Below the pieces are notes generated by a model that made no database searches, was not told where the DNA came from, and saw only the letters and a list, made by a program, of their open reading frames with translations. Positions 25,620 through 34,763 of a stretch of 59,220 nucleotides of DNA are shown piece after piece; the stretch's first letter is position 1; every line of letters starts with the position of its first letter. Made by a program: the position numbers and the translations under genes. Source of the DNA: Spirochaetaceae bacterium bin103 (GTDB lineage: Bacteria > Spirochaetota > Spirochaetia > SZUA-6 > Bin103). The stretch lies in assembly GCA_002238925.1 (NCBI GenBank), contig MPNH01000033.1, forward strand, positions 1 to 59,220, written 5' to 3'.

Positions 25620-26375
25620 ATGGTGACGCGCCGCGCGGCCGCATCCGTCCTGGCCCTCTGCGGTCTGTTCGCCGCGCTCAACTCGTGGGGCGAGACCACC
25701 GCCGAGGTTCTCTGGGGATACGAAGGGAAACGGGGGCCTGCGCACTGGGGTTCCCTCGACCAGAGTTTCTCCGCCTGCGCCGAAGGCACCGAGCAGTCGC
25801 CGGTCGATCTCGTATCCGGAACCGACCGAGACTATCCCGCCATCAAGTTCGACTACGGACCGCGCCTCGCCATGGTCGCCAACAACGGCCACACGATTCA
25901 AGTGAACCTGGAACGGGGCGACGGCATCACACTCGACGGCACCCGATTCGAACTCCTGCAGTTTCACTTCCATCATGGCAGCGAGCACACACTCGACGGC
26001 ACCCAGTTACCGATGGAGATGCACCTGGTGCACCGTAGCGACCGCGGGGCGCTGGCGGTGATCGGCGTGCTGCTCGGCGAAGGCGCCGCTCACGAAGCGC
26101 TGGCGCCGATCTGGGAGCGCCTTCCGAGCCAAGCCAACTGGGCGGTGGCACTGCCTGAGGAGATCGACGTGATGGCGTTGCTGCCGAAACCAAGGACGGC
26201 GTGGCGCTACCGCGGATCGCTCACCACTCCACCTTGCACCGAGGGAGTCTCCTGGATCGTGATGAGTAAGCCGGTTACGCTGTCAGCGGCTCAAATCACG
26301 AAGTTCGGCGCCCTCCATCCGCGCAATTTTCGGCCTCCGCAACCGCTGCGCGGACGCACTCTCGGGCGCGAATGA
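25620..26375 (+). CDS. Alpha-type carbonic anhydrase, exported
   Basis: A 251-residue alpha-carbonic anhydrase, hydrating CO2 to bicarbonate. A signal peptide (MVTRRAAASVLALCGLFAAL) is followed by WGYEGKRGPAHWGSL. Zinc ligands are the two His of QFHFHHG and the His of EMHLVH; SEHTLDG and SLTTPPCTEGV supply the Glu and Thr of the active site. It acts in the periplasm. It stands only 10 bp before the second carbonic anhydrase gene and is clearly its tandem paralogue. ATG 25620 gives the signal peptide directly; an upstream ATG at 25560 would place 20 charged residues before it. Confidence 0.93.
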   Translation: MVTRRAAASVLALCGLFAALNSWGETTAEVLWGYEGKRGPAHWGSLDQSFSACAEGTEQSPVDLVSGTDRDYPAIKFDYGPRLAMVANNGHTIQVNLERGDGITLDGTRFELLQFHFHHGSEHTLDGTQLPMEMHLVHRSDRGALAVIGVLLGEGAAHEALAPIWERLPSQANWAVALPEEIDVMALLPKPRTAWRYRGSLTTPPCTEGVSWIVMSKPVTLSAAQITKFGALHPRNFRPPQPLRGRTLGRE

Positions 26376-26385
26376 GGTGTACGCG

Positions 26386-27177
26386 ATGAATGAACGCACC
26401 GGGGGCCGCGCTACGCCGCCGGAAGTGATGGCGAAAGAACCAGTGTGGAGCTACGAGGGAGACCGCGGTGCGGCCAACTGGGGATCACTCGACGACGCAT
26501 TCTGCGTCTGCTCGAAAGGCGTGGAGCAGTCGCCGATCGAGCTCGCCGAAGCAGCGCCGGTCGGCGACTTTCCGCGGGTAGAGTTCGACTACGGACAGCG
26601 CGCCGGCACGGTCGTGAACACGGGGCGCACCATTCAGGTGAACGTCGACCGCGGCAGCGGCATCACGGTCGGCGGCACCCGCTACGAACTGCTGCAGTTC
26701 CACTTTCACCACGGCAGCGAGCACACGGTCGGCGGCGTCCGATTCCCGATGGAGATGCACCTGGTCCACGAAGTGGACCAAGTACACCAAGTGGACCAAG
26801 TACACCAAGTGGACCAAGTAAACCGCGGCGGCGGCTTGGCGGTAGTCGGCGTCCTTCTGCGGGCGGGAGCTGCCAGCGAAGTGTTGGCGCCGATCTGGAC
26901 ACGTCTGCCACTCCAGACCGGCGCCGTGGTGGCACTGCCGGATGCGGTGCCGATGGCGGAACTGCTGCCCGAGAGGCGAACCGCCTGGCGCTACCGCGGA
27001 TCGCTCACCACGCCGCCCTGCACCGAAGGGGTGTCCTGGATCGTGATGACCGAGCCGGTTACCCTGTCGGCGGCGCAGATTGCGGCGTTCGGCGCCCTCT
27101 ATCCGCGCAACTATCGGCCCGTGCAGCCGCTAGGCCGGCGCACCCTGGGCCGCGACAAGGGTGAACGCGATGAATGA
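26386..27177 (+). CDS. Alpha-type carbonic anhydrase, without signal peptide
   Basis: A 263-residue paralogue of the preceding enzyme with all zinc ligands intact (QFHFHHGSEH, EMHLVH) and SLTTPPCTEGV. It begins MNERTGGRATPPEVMAKEP with no hydrophobic segment, so it is probably cytoplasmic, giving the pair different compartments. A six-residue repeat (VDQVHQ) is inserted right after the third zinc ligand. The C-terminal ends of both enzymes remain nearly identical (LGRRTLGRD versus LRGRTLGRE), indicating duplication. Its last 8 bp overlap the ADP-ribosylglycohydrolase-like gene. Confidence 0.92.
   Translation: MNERTGGRATPPEVMAKEPVWSYEGDRGAANWGSLDDAFCVCSKGVEQSPIELAEAAPVGDFPRVEFDYGQRAGTVVNTGRTIQVNVDRGSGITVGGTRYELLQFHFHHGSEHTVGGVRFPMEMHLVHEVDQVHQVDQVHQVDQVNRGGGLAVVGVLLRAGAASEVLAPIWTRLPLQTGAVVALPDAVPMAELLPERRTAWRYRGSLTTPPCTEGVSWIVMTEPVTLSAAQIAAFGALYPRNYRPVQPLGRRTLGRDKGERDE
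26773..26820 (+). repeat. 18-bp tandem repeat inside the second carbonic anhydrase
   Basis: Unit gtggaccaagtacaccaa occurs perfectly at 26773-26790 and 26791-26808, followed by 12 bases of a third. It encodes VDQVHQ-VDQVHQ-VDQV between the zinc-ligand strand and the GGGLAVVGVLL strand. Unit length is a multiple of three, so copy-number changes keep the frame. Confidence 0.95.
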
Positions 27178-28723
27178 CGGCAACCGGCCACGCCACGCCG
27201 GCGAGCTGATCCGTATCCCGAGGGCCGTGCTGGAGGACCGGATCCTCGGCGCCTGGGTGGGCAAGTCGTATGGCGCGGCGATGGGCGAGCCGCTGGAATT
27301 CGCGTTCAACGGACGCATCTTCCTCGGCGCGGTGGACGTGCAGGAGCACGCTCTGCGCGAGTGGCTGGTCAACGAAGACGACCTGTACATGAACATGGCG
27401 AATCTGGCAGTGGTCGCCGACAAGGGGCTGGGCGCCTCGTCCGAGGACTTCGCCATCCCCTACCGGGAGGGCAAGTTCCTGGTCTGGCACGCCAATGGCC
27501 AGGCGCGCCAGAACGTGCTGGCCGGCATCCCCGCCGAGCTGGCCGGACACCCCTTCTACAACCCGCACGCCGACGACATCGACTTCCAGATCGAGTGCGA
27601 CTACATCGGCATGATCTCACCGGGGCTGCCGGAGGCCGCCCAGGACCTGTGCCGGCGCCAGGGCCGGGTGGTGAACTACGGCGACGGCATCTACGGCGGC
27701 ATGTTCTTTACCGCCATGTACGCCGCCGCCTGGTTCGAGACCGACCCGCGCCGCATCGTCGAACTGGGCCGGCAGGCGATCCCGGCGGACAGCAGGTACG
27801 GCCTCCTGATCGACGACCTGCTCGCCTGCCACCGCGACCGGCCCGACGACTGGATGCACGCCTGGCGTGCCATCGAAGGCAAGTGGAACCACGACCTGTG
27901 CCCGTGGGGACCGACCGAGCCGGGCGGCAAGTTCAACATCCAGGCCAGCTTCAACGGCGCCTACGTGGCGCTCGGCGTGCTGTACTCGGGCGGCGACTAC
28001 TACCGCGCCATCGAAATCACCACCCGCGCCGGCCAGGATACCGACAGCAACACCGCCAACACCGGCGGCATCATGGGCACCCTGACCGGCTACGAGGGCC
28101 TGCCCGAGCGCGTTCGGCGCGAGATGTGGCCCTACCTGAACCGCATCTACAACCACACCCGCTACTCGATCGTCACCGCCGCCGACGAGTGCGTGCTGCT
28201 GGCCATCGCCAACGTGCTGGCCAACGGCGGCCAGGAACGGGGATCGGACGTGCTGGTGCGCCGGCAACCGTTCCGCCACGATGCGCCAGCCGAGGTGTCG
28301 TTCCCGGACCTGGAGCCGGTCGACGCGTTCGCCGCCACCGACGCGCGGCTGACGTGGCGCGGACGGTGGGCCCGGCACGGCCAGGGCGAGCCGCTGATGC
28401 GCAGCGATACGGCGGGCGACGCGCTGGAGGTGGCATTCCGCGGCAACGTGATCTTCGTGCAGGGCGACATCCATTGCACCTGCGGCGTGCTGGAGGCGTG
28501 GATCGACGGCGAACTGGTGCAGGAACGCGACATGTACCATCCCAAGCAGTGGGTCAATGCCTGCCAGTGCACGGCGGTGTGGGTCACCGGCCTGGCCGCC
28601 GGCGAGCACCGCCTGGAGGTGCGCGTCACCGGCCGCAAGAACCCGGCCGCAGAGGGAGCGGAAATCAGGCTCGGACGCGTGGTCTCCTACACCGGACGGG
28701 TCGCTGAATTGCCGCGCGCGTAG
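27170..28723 (+). CDS. ADP-ribosylglycohydrolase-family protein with C-terminal beta-sandwich
   Basis: A 517-residue protein. Residues about 15-330 match the ADP-ribosylglycohydrolase/DraG fold: ILGAWVGKSYGAAMGEPLEF at the start and the metal-binding AGQDTDSNTANTGGIMG, whose Asp pair is the dinuclear Mg site. Residues about 375-515 look like a carbohydrate-binding or jelly-roll domain (GDALEVAFRGNVIFVQG). Such two-domain members often act on glycosides or nucleosides rather than protein ADP-ribose. ATG 27170 overlaps the carbonic anhydrase stop by 8 bp, indicating coupling; a GTG at 27161 is an alternative. Function beyond the family is not known. Confidence 0.85.
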   Translation: MNDGNRPRHAGELIRIPRAVLEDRILGAWVGKSYGAAMGEPLEFAFNGRIFLGAVDVQEHALREWLVNEDDLYMNMANLAVVADKGLGASSEDFAIPYREGKFLVWHANGQARQNVLAGIPAELAGHPFYNPHADDIDFQIECDYIGMISPGLPEAAQDLCRRQGRVVNYGDGIYGGMFFTAMYAAAWFETDPRRIVELGRQAIPADSRYGLLIDDLLACHRDRPDDWMHAWRAIEGKWNHDLCPWGPTEPGGKFNIQASFNGAYVALGVLYSGGDYYRAIEITTRAGQDTDSNTANTGGIMGTLTGYEGLPERVRREMWPYLNRIYNHTRYSIVTAADECVLLAIANVLANGGQERGSDVLVRRQPFRHDAPAEVSFPDLEPVDAFAATDARLTWRGRWARHGQGEPLMRSDTAGDALEVAFRGNVIFVQGDIHCTCGVLEAWIDGELVQERDMYHPKQWVNACQCTAVWVTGLAAGEHRLEVRVTGRKNPAAEGAEIRLGRVVSYTGRVAELPRA

Positions 28724-28845
28724 CCGGTTCAGAACCGCCGCCGCGGGTGGCGCGGGCGCGGGTGGCGCGGGCAGCCTGCTCGGCGCCTGCGGCAGGCGCG
28801 GCGCCGGGCGCCCCGGTCCCGTTGCCGCTCCTCACCCGCGCCCCC

Positions 28846-29688
28846 TCAGTCGTTGCTCTTCTCCGCTCCCGGAATGGAACGGTCGGGGATGGTGTAGCTC
28901 ATCCAACTCGTCAGTGCGCGCTGCTCGGGCGTGAACCGGCACCGGATCGACGGCGGCATCCAGTAGTGGCGGGCGTTGTGATAGTCGGCCATGCCGGAGC
29001 CCGCCCTGGTGCGCTCCACGTGGTTGTACTGCAGCGTGGTGCGCCTCCGTGTGCTGGTCTTGGCGGCGCCGGCATGCACCAGCGCCTCGGTAAGGATCAT
29101 CACGTCGCCCGGTTCGCCGGTGATCTCGACCGCACCCGGCGTATCGAGCCCGGCCCACGACCACCGTTCCCGGTCGAGTTCGAAGTTCTTCTTGTGCGAG
29201 CCGGGCAGCACGCAGAAGCAGCCGTCGCCGGGGTGGTTCGGGGTGAGCATGGTGACCACGTTCAGCATCGGGGAGCGGATCTTGCCGCCCCGCACCGTGT
29301 AGTCGGCGGGCTGGATGCCGCTGTGCCAGCCGGTCGCATCACGCCCGGCGTACTTGGAGATCGACCACGTGTTGACGAGCTGCGGCTCCGCCACGAACTC
29401 TCTGAGGTAGGGCAGGTACCCGGGATGGGCGATCAGCCGGTCGAACACCGGATCGAGCCGCGGCAGACCGTTCAGGCGCACCTGGCAATCGATATAGCGA
29501 TCCTTGGTCAGGTGCCCGTGGGTAACCACCGGCAACCCCTCCGCCCAGCTCTCGTCGTGTTCGATCGCCTCGTTCTCCACCACCGCACGGTCGAGCGCTT
29601 CGACCAGGTCCAGCTCGATCGCGCCGCGCAACACCAGAAACCCCTGCAAATCGAACAGAAACCTGTCGTCATCCGTAACTACCTGCAC
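28846..29688 (-). CDS. PhyH-fold oxygenase or halogenase candidate with HxG motif
   Basis: A 280-residue protein with PhyH architecture: FLFDLQGFLVLRGAI opening, CFCVLPGSHKKNFELD strand, and distal His205 in ALVHAGAAKTSTRRRTTLQYN with Arg residues for 2-oxoglutarate. Where the first two iron ligands should be His-x-Asp, this protein reads His122-Ser-Gly124 (GWHSGIQPAD). In SyrB2-type and WelO5-type enzymes the same Asp is Ala or Gly and a chloride binds iron instead. It could therefore be a halogenase, or an oxygenase that takes its ligand elsewhere (Asp128 in QPAD is nearby), or inactive. It is divergent from the restriction island at 29811. Confidence 0.82.
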   Translation of the reverse strand: MQVVTDDDRFLFDLQGFLVLRGAIELDLVEALDRAVVENEAIEHDESWAEGLPVVTHGHLTKDRYIDCQVRLNGLPRLDPVFDRLIAHPGYLPYLREFVAEPQLVNTWSISKYAGRDATGWHSGIQPADYTVRGGKIRSPMLNVVTMLTPNHPGDGCFCVLPGSHKKNFELDRERWSWAGLDTPGAVEITGEPGDVMILTEALVHAGAAKTSTRRRTTLQYNHVERTRAGSGMADYHNARHYWMPPSIRCRFTPEQRALTSWMSYTIPDRSIPGAEKSND

Positions 29689-29810
29689 TTGCTTGCCGCC
29701 TCACCGCATCGTCGCACGGATGGATTCCAACCCGCCAATATGCGTGCGCGCCGCCGGACCCGTTACCGTGTGCTACACTATCCTGTGACGCGCGGTTCGG
29801 GCACTCCGGG

Positions 29811-31333
29811 ATGAATTTCAACACCAACAACAATACGTTCCGGCAACTCATGGGCAACGGGCTGAGCTACCGAGGACCGCTGTTCCAACGAGACTACTCG
29901 TGGGGGCCAGACGAGTGGGACGACCTGTGGCAGGACATCGTCGCCCTGTTCGAGGCCGATCCGGAACCTATCCACTACCTGGGCTACCTGGTGCTTCAGT
30001 CCACCGACAACCGGGCCTTCGACATCATTGATGGCCAGCAGCGCATGACCACGCTCAGTCTGCTGATGCTCGCCGCGGTTTCCCACCTGTCGGACTTGGC
30101 TGCGCCGGACGAACCAGGCGACCCGCAGACCCGACGTGCCGAACAGCTTCGCGCCAGCTACGTCGGCTATCTGGATCCGGTCACCCTGGTGCCGCGGTCG
30201 AAGCTCACCCTCAAACGCCACAACGACAGCTCTTACCAGAATTACCTGGTGCCCCTGGAACGGCTTCCGCAGCGTGGCCTGAACGCCTCCGAACATCTTC
30301 TGCGCCGCGCGTTCTCCTGGTTCAAGGCGCGGGTTCAGGAGCGGTCTGGGAATGATGGAACCGCGGTCGCCAGCTTCGTGGACGGGGCGGTGGACAAGCT
30401 CTTCTTCACCGTCATCACCGTCACCGACGAGCTGAACGCATTCAAGGTCTTCGAAACGCTGAACGCCCGTGGCGTGCGCCTGTCGACAACCGATCTGCTG
30501 AAAAACTACCTGTTCTCGGTTGTGGCTCGCGGTGGCACCCACGAGTCCGAAATCACTGCCCTGGAGAATCGGTGGGAGTCGATTGTCGGCCTGCTCGGCA
30601 GCGAGAGCCTGCCCGAGTTCCTGCGCGTATGCTGGAACAGCCGCTGCCGCCTGGGGCGCCAGGCCGATCTGTTCAAGACCATTCGCAGCGTGATCGACGG
30701 CAGGTCCGAGGTGTTCGCCCTGGTTCGCGACCTCGACCGCCAGGCACGGGTAAACGCGGCCCTTCGTAACCCCGATGACGGCTCGTGGACCGCCGAGGAA
30801 CGCGCCAGCCTGTCGCTACTGCAGATGTTCGGGGTGCGCCAGCCGTTGGCGCTGCTGCTTGCCGCGTTCGATCGGTATTCCGATCACGACCGAGCAGGGT
30901 TTGCGCGACTGCTCAGAGCCGTAGCGGTCGTTTCATTGCGGTACAACGTGATCTGCGGGAGGCAAGGCAACGAACAGGAATCGGTCTACAATCAGGTAGC
31001 CGTTGCCATTTCCCAGTCGCGCAGTGCCCGCCCCGGCGAGGCGATCGAGCAACTGCATCCGGTATATCCGGAAGACGCGGAGTTCCGGGCCGCGTTCACG
31101 GACAAGACTCTGCGCACCACCAGCAACCGGAACCTGACGCTGCTCACCGCGACCGACAATCGAGCTACCGGTAGCCGTCTACTTCGCGAAGCGATCAATC
31201 TACCGGAACTGCGATTTCGTCATCACCCGCAAGCTCGCCGACGACTACGATACCTGGAATCCCGACAAGATCCGTTCCCGACAGGCATGGATGGCCCGCC
31301 AAGCCACCACCATCTAGGCGTATCGACTTCTGA
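29811..31333 (+). pseudogene. GmrSD/DUF262-type restriction protein, catalytic HNH core deleted
   Basis: The N-terminal DUF262 domain is intact: PLFQRDYSW, IIDGQQRMTTLSLL (74-78 is DGQQR) and the signature FETLNARGVRLSTTDLLKNYL, quoted in part. These proteins cut modified DNA using an N-terminal NTPase and a C-terminal DUF1524 HNH nuclease. After FTDKTLRTTSNRN the frame jumps directly to LTLLTATDNRATG. The roughly 50 residues that should lie between, including the EHILP nuclease motif, are missing. A frameshift follows: YFAKRSIYRNCDFVITR and RQAWMARQATTI are in the next frame, and a one-base insertion turns the expected IWRIDF ending into a stop at 31315. It is followed 59 bp later by mcrB. 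Confidence 0.8.
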
Positions 31334-31392
31334 CCGACGCTTAGAGGCCCAGTGAAACCAATAGGCGCAAACGAGATAAGCGAGATATCGAT

Positions 31393-33624
31393 ATGAGCAG
31401 ACTAAAGCAAGCCGAACCGATCCTTCAAGCAGCCGAACAGTGGAAGCAGCAATGCCTGTTAGCCGGCGGTTCTGTGTTCTCTCCTGAAGATCTCTGGAAC
31501 TCCGAAAACTTTGAGGCTCTGAATCGCTTTTATGTAGAGCGGTTGGATGAAGGGCAAGATCGGTTCGAAGTGAAGCTGAAGCGTCAACTTGAACCAGCTT
31601 CGCCTGCGTCAAAGCGTCTTTGGGCGGAGATGGCTTGGCTATACTACCTCTATCCGCTCAACATGACTGCCACGAAAAAACGTGACCGCATCACCGCCAC
31701 GTGGGCTTGGTCGGGAACCAGCCTGACTGAGGACCACAACGCTTTGTCCGATCCGGTTCTCGCCGGCGTTGGTAGTGGCGGAACTGCCTATTTCACCCAT
31801 ATGTGGCGTGAGTTCCGGTTCTTTGTCACGATGATGGTCGACTGGTTTGTTACTCGCTCTGAACGAAGGGTAGAGCTTCTGGCAGCCCCCTGGGAGTTCG
31901 CAGGTTGGCTCGAAGAAAGGAAGTATGTTACAGCACGAATGTTTCGGCACGTTGTTCTCTTCTTGCTCTTTCCTGAGTCCTTCGAGCCAATTGCTGTGGC
32001 CAGCTACAAGCGACAGATCGTCAAGGAACTTCACCCTAAGGGGGACGCCGCCAACCACTTGGATCTGATCACGCTCGACCAGTCCGTGCTGGAGGTTCGG
32101 CGCGAGCTAGAGGACGAATTCCCGGACGCTGAAGTGAACTTCTATCGTTCACCGATTCAGGAACGTTGGAATCGAGCCGCAATTTCCGCCACAACGAACC
32201 CCGCGGTATCCGCTGAGACCAAGCTGACCTCGGATGCAGCTGCAACGTGGTTTCAATCTCGATTCCCCGACAGCACACGGGTTTGGTGGCTGAGCACCGG
32301 AACCGGAGGACGGGCATGGCCCGACTTCTCGAAAGACAGCATTGCTCTGCTCACTCACGGAGATCTGGGCGATCTTGGGGAGTACAGCTCTCGCGACGTG
32401 CTGCTTGAGGAACTGGTCAAACTGGGCCTCGGGCGGAACCCGAAAAACCGGGCACTCGCACTTTGGCAGTTCAGCCACGAGATGCAATTGAACGACTTGA
32501 TCATTGCCCAATATGGAGGCCTGCACGTCGTCGGATGGGGATACGTGCGCGGCGACTACACTTACGATGCCGACCGCCCTGAATTCCCTCACAATAGAGC
32601 GGTAGAGTGGCACGCCTGCGATCCACCGCTCACCGCTCCGTATAGATCAGTTGCAAAGGCACTCACGGACTTTACGCCCCACTTGCCATATGTACATCAA
32701 GTCTTTTCGAGGATCGATCAAGTCGACAGCGAACCCGCGGCCCGGCAGGACCCAACATATACGATCGATAATGCGCTGGACGGCGTCTTCGTTTCGCGAG
32801 ATCAATTCCACCGTATCCTGGAGTCAATTCGACTGCGCAGGAACCTGATCCTGCAAGGTCCTCCCGGTACTGGCAAGACATTTATTGCGCGGCGGATCGC
32901 TTGGTGCTTGATCGGTCACAAGAAGCCGGCTCAAGTGGAGCAAGTGCAGTTCCACCAGTCCTACTCGTACGAGGACTTTGTGCAAGGGTATCGGCCAACA
33001 GAGTCTGGTGGATTTTCGCTCAAGAACGGCGTCTTTTTCGAGTTCTGTGAACGTGCTAGGGAGAAGCCTGACGAGGCTTTCGTTTTCATTATCGATGAGA
33101 TCAATCGTGGTAATCTGTCCCGCATCTTCGGGGAACTGCTAATGCTCATGGAGGCTGACAAGAGAGGATCCGAATACGGGATGAAGCTAACCTATTCTTC
33201 ACATGGTGAGCGGTTCTTCGTGCCTCCCAATGTCTACATACTCGGCATGATGAATACCGCTGATCGATCATTGGCGTTGGTTGACTATGCGCTACGCCGA
33301 CGATTCGCTTTTGAGGATCTCATTCCGGCCTTCGGGACTGATCAGTTTCGCGAATACCTTCAAGAAATTGGACTCGATCAGTCTTTGATTGACCTGATCG
33401 ACGAGCGCATGGAAGCGCTCAACGCACGGATTTGTTCTGATGCCGAGTTGGGTCGCGGCTTCCAGATTGGACACAGTTTTTTTGTGCCCGGCGACGACGA
33501 TGAGCTGTCCGACGATTGGTATGAGAATGTCGTACGTACCCAGATTCAGCCACTGCTCCATGAGTATTGGTTCGACGCTCCCGAGCGTGTTGAAGGTGCC
33601 GTGACTAGGCTTCTCGCTCCGTGA
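31393..33624 (+). CDS. mcrB: McrB-type restriction GTPase with EVE-like reader domain
   Basis: A 743-residue AAA+ protein. Residues about 1-290 are a helical N-terminal region I do not recognise. Residues 297-410 (WWLSTGTGGRAWPDF through YGGLHVVGWGYVRGDYTYD) look like an EVE/YTH-type modified-base reader. The McrB motor follows: Walker A GPPGTGKT (489-496), FHQSYSYEDFVQGY (520-533), Walker B VFIIDEINRGN (564-574), the diagnostic MNTADRS (620-626) and YALRRRF (632-638). Together with McrC it cleaves modified foreign DNA. Its base composition is visibly richer in A/T than the neighbours, suggesting transfer. It overlaps mcrC by 4 bp. Confidence 0.92.
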   Translation: MSRLKQAEPILQAAEQWKQQCLLAGGSVFSPEDLWNSENFEALNRFYVERLDEGQDRFEVKLKRQLEPASPASKRLWAEMAWLYYLYPLNMTATKKRDRITATWAWSGTSLTEDHNALSDPVLAGVGSGGTAYFTHMWREFRFFVTMMVDWFVTRSERRVELLAAPWEFAGWLEERKYVTARMFRHVVLFLLFPESFEPIAVASYKRQIVKELHPKGDAANHLDLITLDQSVLEVRRELEDEFPDAEVNFYRSPIQERWNRAAISATTNPAVSAETKLTSDAAATWFQSRFPDSTRVWWLSTGTGGRAWPDFSKDSIALLTHGDLGDLGEYSSRDVLLEELVKLGLGRNPKNRALALWQFSHEMQLNDLIIAQYGGLHVVGWGYVRGDYTYDADRPEFPHNRAVEWHACDPPLTAPYRSVAKALTDFTPHLPYVHQVFSRIDQVDSEPAARQDPTYTIDNALDGVFVSRDQFHRILESIRLRRNLILQGPPGTGKTFIARRIAWCLIGHKKPAQVEQVQFHQSYSYEDFVQGYRPTESGGFSLKNGVFFEFCERAREKPDEAFVFIIDEINRGNLSRIFGELLMLMEADKRGSEYGMKLTYSSHGERFFVPPNVYILGMMNTADRSLALVDYALRRRFAFEDLIPAFGTDQFREYLQEIGLDQSLIDLIDERMEALNARICSDAELGRGFQIGHSFFVPGDDDELSDDWYENVVRTQIQPLLHEYWFDAPERVEGAVTRLLAP

Positions 33625-34694
33625 AAGAGATCCCCATCGCCAATGTCTACTTCCTCCTGTGCTACGCTTGGCGGTGGGCTCAAGAACGCGATGCCGCGAC
33701 GCTCCGGGAGATCGAAGGCTTGTCGAGTGCCCAGGACCTGCTCGGGAAGATCCTTGCGGGCGGCGTGCATCACTTGGTCCGCCGTGGCATAGACCGTGGT
33801 TATCTTGAACGGCGGGAGGATCTGGCCGGTATCCGGGGCAAGCTCGCGGTTGGGGAGACCGCGAAGCGCGCACTTCGATCGCGCGGGAGGGCTGCCTGCG
33901 ACTTCGAAGAACTGTCGCTGGACATCCTGCCAAACCGCATTCTGCGCACATCGCTTGTTGCTCTGCGCAGGCTTGGCCGACGCAGAGCAGGCGCCGACAC
34001 CGGACTCGACGCTACAGTGTACACCGAGGTCGCCGTAGCGTGCCGCAGTTTGTCCGACATCTCTTCCTTGCCACGGCTTGACCGGCGGGCGTTCGGACTC
34101 GTGCAGATGGACCGCAATCGGCGCCTGTACCGGTTCCTTCTATCCGTCTGCCGGCTCCTGCACGAACATCTGTTCATCGACGAGGAATCCGGGGCGACAC
34201 ATTTTCGCGACTTTCGTCGGGACCAGGCTCAGATGTGGGCGCTGTTCGAGGGGTTCGTCACGGAATTCTACAGGCGTGAACAGCGTGGTTTCCACGTGAA
34301 CCGGGGTGGGCGACGAATCGACTGGTGGGAAGCCGACGCCGCAACCGCCGATGACCGAAACAAGATACCTGTAATGGAGGCGGACCTGCTTCTCGACGGA
34401 CCGGAGCGGCGTATCATCATGGACACCAAGTACTACGCCGAAGCCCTCGGGGGCCGACATGGAGCAAGCAAGCTGCATTCAAGCAATCTCTACCAGCTTC
34501 TGGCCTATCTGCGGAACCGGCAGGCGACCAGGCCGAGGGGAGCGCGTCACGAGGGTATCCTGCTCTACCCCGAAGTCGACACCCCATTGGCCGCCGACAT
34601 CCGCCTTGACGGCTTTCGTATCCAGGCACGAACCATCGACCTGAGCCAGGACTGGCGCTTGATTCACCGTGCCCTGCTGCGCGCGATTGAGTAG
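33621..34694 (+). CDS. mcrC: McrC-type endonuclease subunit
   Basis: A 357-residue McrC protein. The N-terminal IPIANVYFLLCYAWRWAQ is the typical start. The C-terminal PD-(D/E)xK nuclease is intact: PVMEADLLLDG with Asp255 and IIMDTKYY with Asp268-x-Lys270. It binds the McrB hexamer and provides the DNA cut. The start is GTG 33621, overlapping the mcrB TGA by 4 bp, so translation is coupled. Both subunits being intact means the island should be functional even though the upstream GmrSD-like gene is broken. Confidence 0.92.
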   Translation: MKEIPIANVYFLLCYAWRWAQERDAATLREIEGLSSAQDLLGKILAGGVHHLVRRGIDRGYLERREDLAGIRGKLAVGETAKRALRSRGRAACDFEELSLDILPNRILRTSLVALRRLGRRRAGADTGLDATVYTEVAVACRSLSDISSLPRLDRRAFGLVQMDRNRRLYRFLLSVCRLLHEHLFIDEESGATHFRDFRRDQAQMWALFEGFVTEFYRREQRGFHVNRGGRRIDWWEADAATADDRNKIPVMEADLLLDGPERRIIMDTKYYAEALGGRHGASKLHSSNLYQLLAYLRNRQATRPRGARHEGILLYPEVDTPLAADIRLDGFRIQARTIDLSQDWRLIHRALLRAIE

Positions 34695-34763
34695 CGCGCG
34701 ATGTAACGGTCTTCCGATTACCATTTTGACCCGCCACGAGCGTGCAAGCGGCGTGAGTCACGG

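Noticed and set aside
28724..28845. GC-rich repeats (gggtggcgcggg twice) and a ctgcggcag hairpin between two genes
   Set aside because: Short, low complexity and without T-run or conserved shape; no more than ordinary GC-rich spacer.
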